Positions 26,837-36,279 are shown, counted from the stretch's first letter. The stretch: DNA of 64,000 nt from Streptomyces sp. NBC_01669 (GCF_026339735.1 NZ_JAPEQG010000001.1:7873001-7937000), one strand, 5' to 3'. The notes: generated by a model not told the origin, from the sequence alone. Program-made: numbers and translations.

Positions 26837-28714
26837 GTGAACAGACGTCGCGCGCCCGGCTGGGCCGCCTCGGCACTCGTCACCACTCTGGCGCTGACCG
26901 GTGCACTCGCCGGCCCTGCCGTCGCGTCACCGACCGCCACTTCCGCTCGGACCCCGACCACCGCGGTCGCCACCGCGACCGACGGCATCACGCACGAGCA
27001 GAACGACCGTGTCCCGGAGGGCTCGGTCTGGACCCAGCACTACTTCCCGTCCTCGGACGGCTCCGGTACCGAACTGCACGGCGACCTACTGATGCCCGAG
27101 GGCGTGTCTGCCGGGCAGAAGGTGCCGGTCATCCTCTCCATCGGCCCGTACTTCGGACACATGGGCCAGACGGGCCCCGAGGGCTGGACCCACACGGGTC
27201 CCTCGAACCGTTTCCAGGACTTCATCGAGGGCAGCGACCTCTTCGCCCACGGGTACGCGTTCCTCATGGTCGACCTGCGCGGCTTCGGCGGCTCGACGGG
27301 CTGCCTCGACTGGGGCGGTCCCGGCGAGCAGGCCGACGTAAAGGCCGCGATCAACTGGGCCGCGAGCCAGCCGTGGTCGACCGGCGCGGTGGGCATGTAC
27401 GGCAAGTCCTACGACGCCGTCACCGGCCTCATCGGCAACGACCTGAAGCAGTCCGCGCTGAAGGCCGTCGTTGCCCAGGAGCCCCTCTGGGACATGTACC
27501 AGTACATCTACTCCAACGGTGTCCCCCGCCCGAATGTGACCGGAACCGCCAATGCCTACAACGGCATTGCCACGCTGGCCCCGCTGTCGGACGACGACGC
27601 GCACTACCAGGCCAACGCCCGGTACGAGAACTCCCACCCCCAGTGCCTGACCGAGAACTCGGCCGGCTACCGGATTTCAGACCAGAACGACCCGTTCTGG
27701 ACCTCCCGTGACCTGGCCAAGATGGCTCAGGGCACCAACACGCCGCTCTTCGTCACCCAGGGCTTCATCGAGAACAACACCAAGCCCGAGGAGATGCAGG
27801 AGTACCTCACCAACCACACCGGCCCGGAGCGCGGTTGGGTCGGACAGTGGGACCATGTGCGTGGTGGAGACCGGGTGAGGGACGGCCGCCTGGCTATGGG
27901 CCGCGAGGGCTGGTACGACGAGACGCTGTCCTTCTACGACCAGTACATCAAGGGAGTTGAGCCCGCGGTCGACTACCCGACGTACTCCGTCGAGGACTCC
28001 ACCGGTCACTGGCGGGCCCAGGACACCTGGCCGGTGGTGGAGCGCAACGTCACCCTCCCACTGGGGAACGGCAGCTACCTCGACGACGGCGGCGCCTCCG
28101 CCCGCGCCGCCCTGGCCGCAGCCGGCGCGCCGGCGCCCAAGGCGGTCCAGCCGTCGGGCAACTGGGACATGGAGAACGCCCCGGCGACCGAGCAGCCGGC
28201 GCCCAAGGGTCTGGCCAAGGGGATCGCGAAGAGGCAGCAGGCCGGTGAGGTCGGCTCCAGCTTCTTCGTCTGGTCACAGCCGCTCACCCAGGACGTGCGG
28301 CTGACCGCCACGCCGAACATCTCGCTGACCGCGAAGGGCGAGGGCAACGTCATGCTCAAGCTCTACGACGTCGGCCCGGACGGCAAGGCCGTGATGTTCA
28401 ACGAGCAAGTCTCCCTGCTGAAGAAGGGCCGGATGAGCGTCGACCTCAAGGCGACCGACTGGACGCTGGCGGCCGGGCATGTCCTGGCCGTGGAGATCGG
28501 CTCGATCCGGACCGGGTCGTGGCGTGACACCCCGTCGGGCCGGACCATCGACATCTCGGGCGCCGTGCTGAGGCTGTCCCTGGACGACCCGTTCGACGAC
28601 GTGGCCACCCAGGGCGACCGCTCACCGTACCTGGACACCTACCTGCGCCAGTACACCGCGGACCTGCCGGCCGGTCCGGCGTCCATCACCGTGACGCCCG
28701 GCGGCCACATCTGA
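26837..28714 (+). CDS. Secreted CocE/X-Pro dipeptidyl-peptidase-type hydrolase
   Basis: A 625-residue secreted alpha/beta hydrolase of the S15/CocE group. GTG 26837, preceded by GGAGAG, begins a basic N-terminus and a hydrophobic Sec signal ending near AVASPTA. The nucleophile elbow is GKSYDA with Ser near residue 190; DLRGFGGST upstream forms the oxyanion region; a His lies in GQWDHVRGGD near 339. A C-terminal jelly-roll (PepX_C) runs from about 420. Such enzymes release X-Pro dipeptides or hydrolyse acyl esters; the substrate cannot be told from sequence. The gene stands alone and is followed by a hairpin. Confidence 0.85.
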   Translation: MNRRRAPGWAASALVTTLALTGALAGPAVASPTATSARTPTTAVATATDGITHEQNDRVPEGSVWTQHYFPSSDGSGTELHGDLLMPEGVSAGQKVPVILSIGPYFGHMGQTGPEGWTHTGPSNRFQDFIEGSDLFAHGYAFLMVDLRGFGGSTGCLDWGGPGEQADVKAAINWAASQPWSTGAVGMYGKSYDAVTGLIGNDLKQSALKAVVAQEPLWDMYQYIYSNGVPRPNVTGTANAYNGIATLAPLSDDDAHYQANARYENSHPQCLTENSAGYRISDQNDPFWTSRDLAKMAQGTNTPLFVTQGFIENNTKPEEMQEYLTNHTGPERGWVGQWDHVRGGDRVRDGRLAMGREGWYDETLSFYDQYIKGVEPAVDYPTYSVEDSTGHWRAQDTWPVVERNVTLPLGNGSYLDDGGASARAALAAAGAPAPKAVQPSGNWDMENAPATEQPAPKGLAKGIAKRQQAGEVGSSFFVWSQPLTQDVRLTATPNISLTAKGEGNVMLKLYDVGPDGKAVMFNEQVSLLKKGRMSVDLKATDWTLAAGHVLAVEIGSIRTGSWRDTPSGRTIDISGAVLRLSLDDPFDDVATQGDRSPYLDTYLRQYTADLPAGPASITVTPGGHI

Positions 28715-28727
28715 TCCCACGCCCACA

Positions 28728-28785
28728 GGCCGGCGCCGGCGGCACGGCTCCCGGACTCGCTCCGGAGCGCCGTCCGGCGCCGGCC
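28728..28785 (+). terminator. Hairpin after the secreted hydrolase gene
   Basis: A 12-bp inverted repeat (28728-28739 with 28774-28785, core ccggcgccgg) encloses a second small stem around ctccggag. It starts 13 bp after the stop codon. Confidence 0.6.
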
Positions 28786-28874
28786 CAGGCACCAGGGGTT
28801 GCCGAGTACCAGCGCTTCTCACGGACATCGAAAAAAGGGGCGGGTGGGGCCCGCGGCTGCCGGAGGTGGGTCGA

Positions 28875-29180
28875 GTGAGGGCCACGGGGGCACGTTCGGT
28901 CACCGACGCGCAGTTGCGCATCATGGTGGAACGGCACGGTGAGGGCGTCGCGGTCAACGTGGCTGCCAACCCCGGCACATCGCCCGGTCTCCTGGAGGAC
29001 CTGACCCGGTGGCTGTCCCTTGGCCGGAAGCTCCTGCGAGTTGTCGCGCGGCATCCCCCGGCCCCGGCCGGGGCCCTGGAGGCCGGTGTCGACGACCAGC
29101 GGGCGCACCCTCTGGCCGCCCGGCATCCGAATCTGCCCGCGCGGACGATCGTCAGGCTTCTGGCCGTGCGGTGTTCCACG
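28875..29180 (+). pseudogene. Leucine-rich-repeat-variant-like protein fragment
   Basis: From GTG 28875 the frame gives VNVAANPGTSPGLLEDL, VARHPPAPAGALEAG and AARHPNLPARTIVRLL. These are irregular repeats of the form (A)-A-x-H/N-P-x-x-P-x-x-L-L, as in LRV proteins of Streptomyces. The open frame does not stop here but runs through the strong hairpin at 29182-29223 to 29294 in unrelated sequence. That suggests the 3' end of the gene was lost and replaced by a terminator region. Function unknown. Confidence 0.4.
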
Positions 29181-29181
29181 A

Positions 29182-29223
29182 CACGACGAAGCCCCGCCAT
29201 GCTCTTGGCGGGGCTTCGTCGTG
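29182..29223 (+). terminator. Perfect 17-bp hairpin terminator
   Basis: Arms cacgacgaagccccgcc (29182-29198) and its exact complement (29207-29223) flank an 8-base loop. It insulates the kinase gene from upstream transcription and could work in both directions. Confidence 0.8.
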
Positions 29224-29363
29224 TGCGGCACGGGAGCAGCCCTGGGCTCCCTGTTCGTCACCCGCTTTGCTCTGCCGTACTGCCCTGCGGCTAGTTTGTG
29301 TGCAGGACAGGTACGCAGGCCCGTGGGGGCAGGGGTGCACGGGGTGACGGGAGGTCGGGAAGA

Positions 29364-31607
29364 GTGTTGCTGCGCGGAGGTGATCCAGCCGAGATCGGCG
29401 GTTATCCGCTTGAGGCGCGGCTCGGCTCGGGTGGCATGGGCACGGTCTTTCTGGCCCGTACGAGTTCGGGGCGGCCTGTCGCGATCAAACTGATCCACCA
29501 GCAGTTCGCGGGGGACGACGAGTTCCGCATCCGTTTCCGGCAGGAGGTGGCGGCGGCGAGGCGGGTGAGCGGCGCGTTCACCGCCGCCGTGGTCGACGCT
29601 GCCCCTGAGGCCGAGCAGCCGTGGATGGCGACGACCTATATCGAGGGGCACACGCTCGCCCAGCGCATCGCCACGAAGGGCCCGCTGAACGGAGCGGAGC
29701 TGAGGAGGCTTGCCATCGGGCTGGCGGAGGCGCTGCGCGACATCCACCGGGTGGGGGTCGTCCACCGTGACCTGAAGCCCTCGAACGTCGTGCTCTCGCC
29801 CGAGGGCCCGCGCGTGATCGACTTCGGCATTTCGCGCGCCGTGGACCAGCAGACGCTGACGATGACAGGGCGGGTCATCGGTACGCCGCCCTTCATGTCG
29901 CCGGAGCAGTTGCAGGCGCCGCGTGGTGTGGGGCCGCGGTCCGATGTCTTCTCGCTGGGGACGCTGCTGGTGTACGCAGCGACGGGCCACGGGCCCTTCG
30001 ACGCGGACAGCCCATACATGACGGCGTATCAGGTGGTGCACGAGGAGCCGTCGCTGGGTGCCGTGCCGGTGGCCTTGCGCGCGGTCGTTGAGTCGTGCCT
30101 GGACAAGGAGCCCAAGGGGCGCCCCTCGGCGGACGAACTCCTGGTGCTGCTGCGGGACCTGCCGGCCGACCTCGGCGGGACCGACGTGAACGGGGCCGGC
30201 GCGGGCCGCACCCGTGACGTGATCACCCAGCATCACTTCGCGACGCGGGCCACCCCGGCGCCGACTGCCCCGACCACCGCCCCGGCCGGTCCCGATACAG
30301 GGAGCACTGGCACCCCCATCGGCCGCCGTCTGCGTCGCCGATGGCGTCCTGTGCTCGCGGCCGCGGTCGCGGTGGCAGCGATCGGCGGGGGAGCCGCCGC
30401 GCTGAAGGCGGGCGGCTTTGGGGAGAACAGCGGCGGCGACAAGGGCAACAGCGTTGCGGCGCCGGGTGCCGCACTTCCGGACGGCTTCGAGCCGTGGCGC
30501 AAGACCGTGGAGGGCGGTCGCGAGGACATCCCCGACGAACTGCGTTGCGTCGCGCGCGGCGATGCGCTGTTCTGCGGGGGCGGCGGTGTTGTCGCGACCC
30601 GTATCAGGGCCCTGGACGGCTCGCGGGTGTGGACGGCGAAGAGCCCGGGCGTCCCCGTCCAGGGCATGCACTTGGTGGGCGCCACCGACGACACGGTGCT
30701 CGGTTACCGCTTCGCCGCCCAGGACGCCCCGCAGGACCCTCCCACCGAGGTGGTGGCCATCGACGCGAATAATGGCCGGGAGCTGTGGTCTGTGCCGTCC
30801 GGCGCCCAGTCGACGGCCGTCACGGGTCGGACTCAGGACGCCATAGTGGTCGGCTCCGCCGTCGTGACGGTCGACGCTTCCAACTCCCGCTTCGAGGCCC
30901 GGGACGCGCACAGCGGTAAGGTCACCTGGACGACGTCGTTCCCCGCGGGTACGCAGTGCGCTCCCGTCCCGGTGGGCCCACAGCTCTTCGCGATGTGCGC
31001 GACGTATGCGGAGGTGGATGCCTCAGAGGTGCGCCACCCCACCCTGTACACGGTCGACCGCGCCTCGGGGACGCTGGGCAGGCCCATCGCGGTCAACGGT
31101 CCCGCCGTGCCGATAGGCGTCGCCAACGGCAGGCTCGTACTCCTTCAGGAGCACAGGGAGGGAACGGCGCTGGCCGGCTACGACGGGGTGGCGCGGGTCG
31201 ACCCGGCCTCGCGGAAGGTCACGTACTCCCGACTGGCCAAGACATACGCGGGGACGCCCGGCATGGCGGACGGCACCGTCTACGTGAGCGGGCAGACCGG
31301 TCTCGTCACGGCGCTCGACCCCGCGACCGGCCGGAAGAAGTGGTCGCGGCAGACAAGCGTGGAGGGTGCATCGGGTCCCGTTGCGGGAGCCGACGCGCTG
31401 TATTTCAGCTCGGCCACCGGCCGGGTGGTCGCGCTGTCGCCGTACGACGGCAAACCCCTGTGGACAACAGATCCGCAGGCCGATGGTTTGACGGGCGAGC
31501 AGGGCGCAAGCCCGCGCGTGACCGTTGCGGGGCGTGCGGTGATCGTGGCCGCGGCCAAGAACACCCTCTTCGCCTTCGACGCGCAGAACCCGCCGAAGTC
31601 GGGCTGA
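29364..31607 (+). CDS. Membrane Ser/Thr protein kinase with PQQ beta-propeller sensor domain
   Basis: A 747-residue eukaryotic-type kinase. The catalytic domain has the Gly loop GSGGMGTV at 21-28, invariant Lys42 (VAIK), HRDLKPSN near 134-141, DFG near 153 and a GTPPFMSPEQ activation end, so it should be active. One membrane helix lies near residues 330-350. The outer part carries repeated VVAIDANNGRELW / ALDPATGRKKW strands of a PQQ-like beta-propeller, likely the ligand- or protein-binding sensor. The start GTG 29364 follows GGGAGG and gives the usual LLRxGDP opening of this family. Transcribed alone; its phosphorylation targets are unknown. Confidence 0.92.
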   Translation: MLLRGGDPAEIGGYPLEARLGSGGMGTVFLARTSSGRPVAIKLIHQQFAGDDEFRIRFRQEVAAARRVSGAFTAAVVDAAPEAEQPWMATTYIEGHTLAQRIATKGPLNGAELRRLAIGLAEALRDIHRVGVVHRDLKPSNVVLSPEGPRVIDFGISRAVDQQTLTMTGRVIGTPPFMSPEQLQAPRGVGPRSDVFSLGTLLVYAATGHGPFDADSPYMTAYQVVHEEPSLGAVPVALRAVVESCLDKEPKGRPSADELLVLLRDLPADLGGTDVNGAGAGRTRDVITQHHFATRATPAPTAPTTAPAGPDTGSTGTPIGRRLRRRWRPVLAAAVAVAAIGGGAAALKAGGFGENSGGDKGNSVAAPGAALPDGFEPWRKTVEGGREDIPDELRCVARGDALFCGGGGVVATRIRALDGSRVWTAKSPGVPVQGMHLVGATDDTVLGYRFAAQDAPQDPPTEVVAIDANNGRELWSVPSGAQSTAVTGRTQDAIVVGSAVVTVDASNSRFEARDAHSGKVTWTTSFPAGTQCAPVPVGPQLFAMCATYAEVDASEVRHPTLYTVDRASGTLGRPIAVNGPAVPIGVANGRLVLLQEHREGTALAGYDGVARVDPASRKVTYSRLAKTYAGTPGMADGTVYVSGQTGLVTALDPATGRKKWSRQTSVEGASGPVAGADALYFSSATGRVVALSPYDGKPLWTTDPQADGLTGEQGASPRVTVAGRAVIVAAAKNTLFAFDAQNPPKSG

Positions 31608-31820
31608 CCGGGGCGGCACCGGACGCCGGCCGCTTTCCTTGCCGTGCGGACACCTCAGCGGCTCACTCGGTCGCCTACGCAGCCGGGCTCCACTCCGTCA
31701 AGGGGCGAACAAATGCCCAATAACGTAGCGTGTGATGGACGCAGCAAGCCGGGCTCGCCGTGACGGAAGCGGCTGCGCAGCGCGTGGTACTCCCGGCTCG
31801 TCCAGGCCGGGAGAAGAAGC

Positions 31821-33125
31821 ATGACAATACGAGTCCGGCAGCAGCCCAGCCGCCGCTGCACAGCTCTGCGCACCGGGGTCCCGCTGGTCGCTCTGGCGCT
31901 CGCCGTCACAGGCTGCGGTGCATCGGTCCCGCCCGGGGCAATAGCCGACTCCCCCCGATCCCTCGCTGCCAGCCATGGCACACGAGGCCCGGGTGCCGCC
32001 AGTGCACTTCCGAGCCGTACCAGCACTGATGCTGCCCCGGCACCCGCGAGTACCACCCCGTCGGCACCTGCCGCCACCTGTACCGACCGATACCTGTCCG
32101 GCATGACCACTGCTCAACGGGCCGGACAGCTTTTCATGGGGGGAATCTCAGCGGCCCACCCCGATCAAGCTCAGCTGCGCACTCTACGCGACAACCATGT
32201 GGGGTCAGTCATGCTGACCGGCCGCAGCGCCGCCGGTACGACGGCGACCAGAAAGCTCGTCGACGGTTTCCGAGGCCAAGCGGATCGGATCGCCGACCGG
32301 CGGGTCGGCCTCCTGGTCGCGACCGATCAGGAGGGCGGCCGGGTGCAGGTGCTCAACGGCCCCGGCTTCTCGGCCATGCCCAGCGGCCTGACCCAGGGCA
32401 GCTGGCCGACCGCGACGCTGCGTACTCAGGCCGCCGGATGGGCCAAGCAGCTCAAGGCTGCCGGGGTCAACCTGAACCTGGCACCGGTCGCCGACGTGGT
32501 TCCGGCCGCTCTGGGCACCCGCAACATCCCCATCGGTTCCTTCCAGCGCGAGTACGGCCATACCGCGGACACCGTGACCTCCCACACCGGCGCCTTCGCC
32601 GCCGGCTTCGCGCAGTCGGGCGTGATGACCTCGCTCAAGCACTTTCCCGGGCTGGGCCAGGTGATCGGCAACACCGACACCACCGCCAACGTCGTGGACT
32701 CGGTGACGACCGTCGGCAGTTCCAGCCTCACGCCGTTCCGGGCCGGGATCCGGGCCGGGTCACCTTTCGTGATGGTCTCGTCGGCCACCTACACCAAGAT
32801 CGACCCCAAGCACCTGGCGGCCTTCTCACCGACGGTCATCGATCACCTGCTGCGCAGCCAACTCGGCTTCAAGGGAGTGGTCATCTCGGATGACCTCGGG
32901 AACGCGGTCGCGGTACGGTCCTTCAGCCCTGCCCAGCGGGCCGTGAACTTCATCGCGGCCGGCGGAGACATGATCCTCACGGTGCGGCCGAGCACCGTAC
33001 CCGCGATGACACAGGCCATCCAGACCCGGATGCGGCAGGACGCTTCGTTCCGGGCCAAGGTCAACGACAGCGTGCGGCGGATACTCGATGCCAAGCGCAA
33101 CGCGGGCCTGCTCGACTGCCGCTGA
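31821..33125 (+). CDS. Glycoside hydrolase family 3 lipoprotein (N-acetylglucosaminidase-like)
   Basis: A 434-residue surface lipoprotein: signal peptide with the box VTGC, Cys32 as lipid site, then a Ser/Thr/Ala/Pro linker to about residue 85. The GH3 barrel shows ATDQEGGRVQ near 167, KHFPGLG near 272 and the nucleophile segment ISDDLGNA near 354. In NagZ the motif reads KHFPGHG...DSH, with a His acting as general acid/base; here that His is Leu (PGLG) and a TDTT segment follows, so this belongs to a divergent branch. Peptidoglycan or chitin-derived sugar cleavage is plausible, not certain. Confidence 0.85.
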   Translation: MTIRVRQQPSRRCTALRTGVPLVALALAVTGCGASVPPGAIADSPRSLAASHGTRGPGAASALPSRTSTDAAPAPASTTPSAPAATCTDRYLSGMTTAQRAGQLFMGGISAAHPDQAQLRTLRDNHVGSVMLTGRSAAGTTATRKLVDGFRGQADRIADRRVGLLVATDQEGGRVQVLNGPGFSAMPSGLTQGSWPTATLRTQAAGWAKQLKAAGVNLNLAPVADVVPAALGTRNIPIGSFQREYGHTADTVTSHTGAFAAGFAQSGVMTSLKHFPGLGQVIGNTDTTANVVDSVTTVGSSSLTPFRAGIRAGSPFVMVSSATYTKIDPKHLAAFSPTVIDHLLRSQLGFKGVVISDDLGNAVAVRSFSPAQRAVNFIAAGGDMILTVRPSTVPAMTQAIQTRMRQDASFRAKVNDSVRRILDAKRNAGLLDCR

Positions 33126-33594
33126 GGCCTTGAAGCAACAGCACGGTGCGAAGCGCTGTGTGCATCCACCCGGGATCAATGGCCACGCCCACAGTGCGTT
33201 CCATGGGAGCGAAGGACTCCTCGCGCAGGGTCCCCATGTGGAAGGCGACCCCTTATGCCCAGACGGGAACTCCGGTTCCGGATCCATCCGGGCCGCGAAC
33301 CGCGACGGCAGGCCGGACACGTCCGTCTGGTGTCCGTTCTCGGCCGAAGTGCCACATGTGAATTTTCCACCTGGTTGCTGTGCCCAGGCTTCAGCCCGGG
33401 ACCTGCGAGTGAACGCCTGGAGCCAGAGGGTGGCTTGATGGCGGTTGAGCCCACGGAGACCGATTGGCGCATTCAGGAAGCCGTTGCGGATTGGACAGTT
33501 TTTGGTGGTGGGCGCCGCCGGTTGCACCGACCGGGCGACTTCCTATTCTGTCGCCCCGACTCTGCTTTCGGCAGGTCGGAGGTGGGCCGGTCTC
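33126..33594. other. Gap without recognisable gene
   Basis: About 470 bp between convergent genes. Codon bias is not maintained in any frame, short frames have no ribosome-binding sites, and no family is recognised. The content is more A/T-rich than the flanks. Confidence 0.5.
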
Positions 33595-34155
33595 TCATCC
33601 GTGAGAGGGAGGCCTTCCGTGCGGCCGGGGCTGCTGCAGCCGGGCCGCGAGCTCACCCGGCAGGACGTCCCGGTTTGCCGGAGTGAGCTGGACGACCTCG
33701 ATGTCGGCGCGCCGCTTGAGGGCGTCGGTGAACGGATCGCGGTGCGTGTGGACCGTGGCGACGACGTCGACCTCTGCGACGAACAGCGCGTCGACCGCGT
33801 GCCGGAACGCCGTGCACGCAAGTTCCATCCGCCCCAGCTCGTCGATGAGCACCAGCCGCCCTGTTGCCTCCTCCGTTGCTGCCGACCGAAGCGACGGCAG
33901 CGCCAGTCGTTCCAGGACGCCCAGGTCGACGCCGTATTTCCCTACCCGTGGCGGACCGGGCAGGTCGACATGGGCGAGCACCTCCCGCCGGCCTGTCAGG
34001 GTCTCCAGGGCGAAACCGACGCGGGCGCCGGATTGCCGGATCTCCTCCGTGGTGAAGCCGGTGGCCGCGTGGGTGGGCAGCAGCGCGGCGAGCCGACGGA
34101 GGGCGGTCGTCTTGCCCGCGCCAGGGCGGCCCGCGAGCAGAATCCTTGTCGGCAC
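33595..34155 (-). CDS. THEP1-type nucleoside-triphosphatase (NTPase)
   Basis: A 186-residue P-loop NTPase of the THEP1 family. Walker A GRPGAGKTT lies at residues 9-17, TGFTTEEIRQSGARVGFAL is the family signature segment following it, and Walker B LVLIDELGRME is near residue 100; KYGVDL sits between. THEP1 proteins hydrolyse NTPs slowly and are implicated in RNA or nucleotide metabolism; the physiological role is unclear. No operon partner: the neighbour upstream is divergent. Confidence 0.9.
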   Translation of the reverse strand: MPTRILLAGRPGAGKTTALRRLAALLPTHAATGFTTEEIRQSGARVGFALETLTGRREVLAHVDLPGPPRVGKYGVDLGVLERLALPSLRSAATEEATGRLVLIDELGRMELACTAFRHAVDALFVAEVDVVATVHTHRDPFTDALKRRADIEVVQLTPANRDVLPGELAARLQQPRPHGRPPSHG

Positions 34156-34265
34156 ACTGCCATCTTCACCCCCGCTTCCGGAGGCGGGCCGGGTGGGCTC
34201 GGCCGAACGGGGGTTTTGGGGTGGGGACCGGTGCCGGTGCCGCCGTTGCGGGTATGGCGGCGGGC

Positions 34266-34718
34266 ATGAGCGGAATTGAACTCAGCAGCACCGCGTTCGA
34301 CGACAAAACGGTGATCCCCCGTCGGTACAGCGGGGAGGGTGAGAACATCTCACCGCCCCTGACCTGGTCGGGGGTGCCCCACGAGGCCACGGAGCTGGTG
34401 CTCCTGTGCGAGGACCCGGACGCGCCGGGGACGACCTTCCTGCACTGGCTGGTGACCGGCATCGATCCGGGGACCACCGGGGCGGCGGAGGGCCAGAAGC
34501 CCCACGGGGGCCTGCCGTGGCCCAACGGCTTCGGCCGCGTGGGCTGGGGAGGGCCGATGCCTCCACCGGGGCACGGGCCGCACCGCTACTTCTTCCGCCT
34601 GTACGCCCTGTCCGAGCCGCTGCCGCTGCACGACCACCCGGGCGCCGAGGACGTGCACCGTGCACTGAAGGGCAGGGAGCTGGCCTCCGGCACCCTGGTC
34701 GGGACCTATCAGCGCTGA
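34266..34718 (+). CDS. PEBP/YbhB family protein
   Basis: A 150-residue phosphatidylethanolamine-binding/Raf-kinase-inhibitor-like protein of the bacterial YbhB type. Both ligand-pocket motifs are present: CEDPDAPGTTFLHWLV near residues 52-67 and GPHRYFFRLYAL near 110-121. The ATG at 34266 starts the conserved ELSSTAFDD... opening; the upstream open frame is non-conserved. Cytoplasmic. Function in bacteria is poorly known. Confidence 0.9.
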   Translation: MSGIELSSTAFDDKTVIPRRYSGEGENISPPLTWSGVPHEATELVLLCEDPDAPGTTFLHWLVTGIDPGTTGAAEGQKPHGGLPWPNGFGRVGWGGPMPPPGHGPHRYFFRLYALSEPLPLHDHPGAEDVHRALKGRELASGTLVGTYQR

Positions 34719-34859
34719 GCGCGTCACCGCTGGTCGTAGCCATGGGCGCCGTACAGCCGGACGAACCGGGCCCCTGTGACCGTCCTGCGCTGCACCAGGC
34801 CGCGGGCCCGCCGCTCGTACTTACTCGTTGCGGTGCCGGTGAGCGGGGTCCGGTTCCGG

Positions 34860-35051
34860 TCAGGCGCAGCCCGGGCAGTCGAAGCCCTTGGTCTGGTTGA
34901 GGTTGAGCAGCGTCAGCACCGCACGGCGGACCGTCGTCCGTTCCAGGGAGTGCCGTAGCGGGTTGGCCGCCGCCGGCACGCCTACCGCCCAGGTCTTGGG
35001 CGGGGTGATCGAGACGTCCGTCTCCTCCGCGCCGCTCCTGCTCCTGTCCAT
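34860..35051 (-). pseudogene. Formate-dehydrogenase-like (FdhF family) N-terminal stub
   Basis: Some 63 codons match the N-terminus of actinobacterial molybdopterin oxidoreductases of the FdhF type: ITPPKTWAVGVPAAANPL, RHSLERTTVRRAVLTLLNLN and GFDCPGCA, at which point a stop occurs. The CPGC Cys pair is the beginning of the region leading to the cofactor domain; the remaining 700 or so residues are absent. The 34719-34859 sequence on the 3' side is unrecognised, so the body of the gene has been deleted. Confidence 0.7.
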
Positions 35052-35181
35052 GTGTCCCATCCGCTGCTCATCCGCCGCGCTGCCGCTCCGGCCCGGTGTC
35101 GGCACGTCCCGCGCGCGGCGCGGTCCGGGGCGGTCGCGCGCAAGGGGCGACCCGTGATCCGGGAGGCGCAGGGCGCCGGCG

Positions 35182-36279
35182 TCAGGACGGGGTCCCCGGG
35201 TCGGTGTACCGCAGCAGGGCGCCCACGCCCTCGTACAGCCTCAGCTCGCTCTCCGGTACGACGACCAGCTCGGCACCGGTGCCGACGAGGGCCCGGACGA
35301 GGGCCTCGTCGGCGCGTTCCTCGCGCGGGGCCCGCACGCCGAAGGACATCAGCTCCGCCTCGGTCAGGGCGAGATGGGTGGGCTGGGAGCCCGTCCAGAG
35401 CCGCAGCGAAGACCCTGGCGGCCGGTTCAGCAGCAGTGCCGCGACCTGGCCGCGCTGGAGGGCGGCGACGGTGGCGGCCAGCCCCTCCGTCATGGGTCCG
35501 TCCAGGGCACGCCGGCCAATGAAGATGTCCACGAGTTTCCGGTCGTGCGCGGCCATGCGGCCGCGGAAGACGCCATCGAGCTGCGGCTCCAACAGGGCGC
35601 GTCCGGTGTCGGTGGGGGTCCGGCCGCCCACGCGTACGACCTTGTCCCGCAGGGTGTGTGGCAGGCGGCGGATCAGTACGTTGCACGCCCACTCGTCCCC
35701 GCCCACGACGACGGCGTCGGCGTGGGCGCGCCGCGCACGTTCGTCCAGCCGGTGGCCGAGCCGTAGGCAGGTGCGGTGCCAGGTCGCCACCGCGACTCTG
35801 CGGTGCAGCCGCTCACCCGGGGTGACGGTGGATGCCGGCCAGGTGCCGGTCTCCGCCTCCAGAGTTACCCAGCCGTGGGTCTCGGCGGTCGGAAGGCCGC
35901 CGTAGTGGACGACTACGGCCATGTAGGGGATCTCCGGAACATGCTGGGTGACCAGGGGCATCGCGTCCGGCAGGGTGCTGTAGCGCGCGGAGTCGTGCTC
36001 GGGCGGCCTGGGTAGCTCCCCGTCCAGGACGAGCGTGCCGTGGGCGGCGAAGATGGCCTGACCGTGCGCCCCCGGCACCTCGGTGTCGGCGCCGACCACT
36101 TCCTCCAGCACGTGCAGCAGTGCCCGGTCCGAGCCCTGACGGGAGAGACTCTCGCGCAGCCGCCGCCAGCGCAGCGCGATCGCCCGCTCGGGATGCTCGA
36201 CGTCTCGGGAGGTGTCCAGGTACACAGAGGCGAACGGGCCCGGCTCCGCGTAGAGGGGATCAAGGAACGACAACCTCAT
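35182..36279 (-). CDS. baeRF-type (Vms1/Rv2629-like) protein
   Basis: A 365-residue protein resembling the bacterial release-factor-like (baeRF) family, of which M. tuberculosis Rv2629 is a member. It opens with FASVYLDTSRDVEHPERAIA, has an alpha/beta middle (AVVVHYGG, then DAVVVGGDEW) and an archaeal-eRF1-like end with AELVVVPESELRLYEGVGAL. Family members are thought to act at the ribosome or peptidyl-tRNA in stress, but this one is untested. The ATG at 36279 follows GAGGAGTGGCG and is preferred to upstream frames. Transcribed alone. Confidence 0.75.
   Translation of the reverse strand: MRLSFLDPLYAEPGPFASVYLDTSRDVEHPERAIALRWRRLRESLSRQGSDRALLHVLEEVVGADTEVPGAHGQAIFAAHGTLVLDGELPRPPEHDSARYSTLPDAMPLVTQHVPEIPYMAVVVHYGGLPTAETHGWVTLEAETGTWPASTVTPGERLHRRVAVATWHRTCLRLGHRLDERARRAHADAVVVGGDEWACNVLIRRLPHTLRDKVVRVGGRTPTDTGRALLEPQLDGVFRGRMAAHDRKLVDIFIGRRALDGPMTEGLAATVAALQRGQVAALLLNRPPGSSLRLWTGSQPTHLALTEAELMSFGVRAPREERADEALVRALVGTGAELVVVPESELRLYEGVGALLRYTDPGTPS

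Noticed and set aside
26837..28714. Cocaine-esterase identity for the secreted hydrolase
   Set aside because: The fold and catalytic Ser fit the CocE/S15 group, but nothing in the sequence supports a specific drug-esterase activity.
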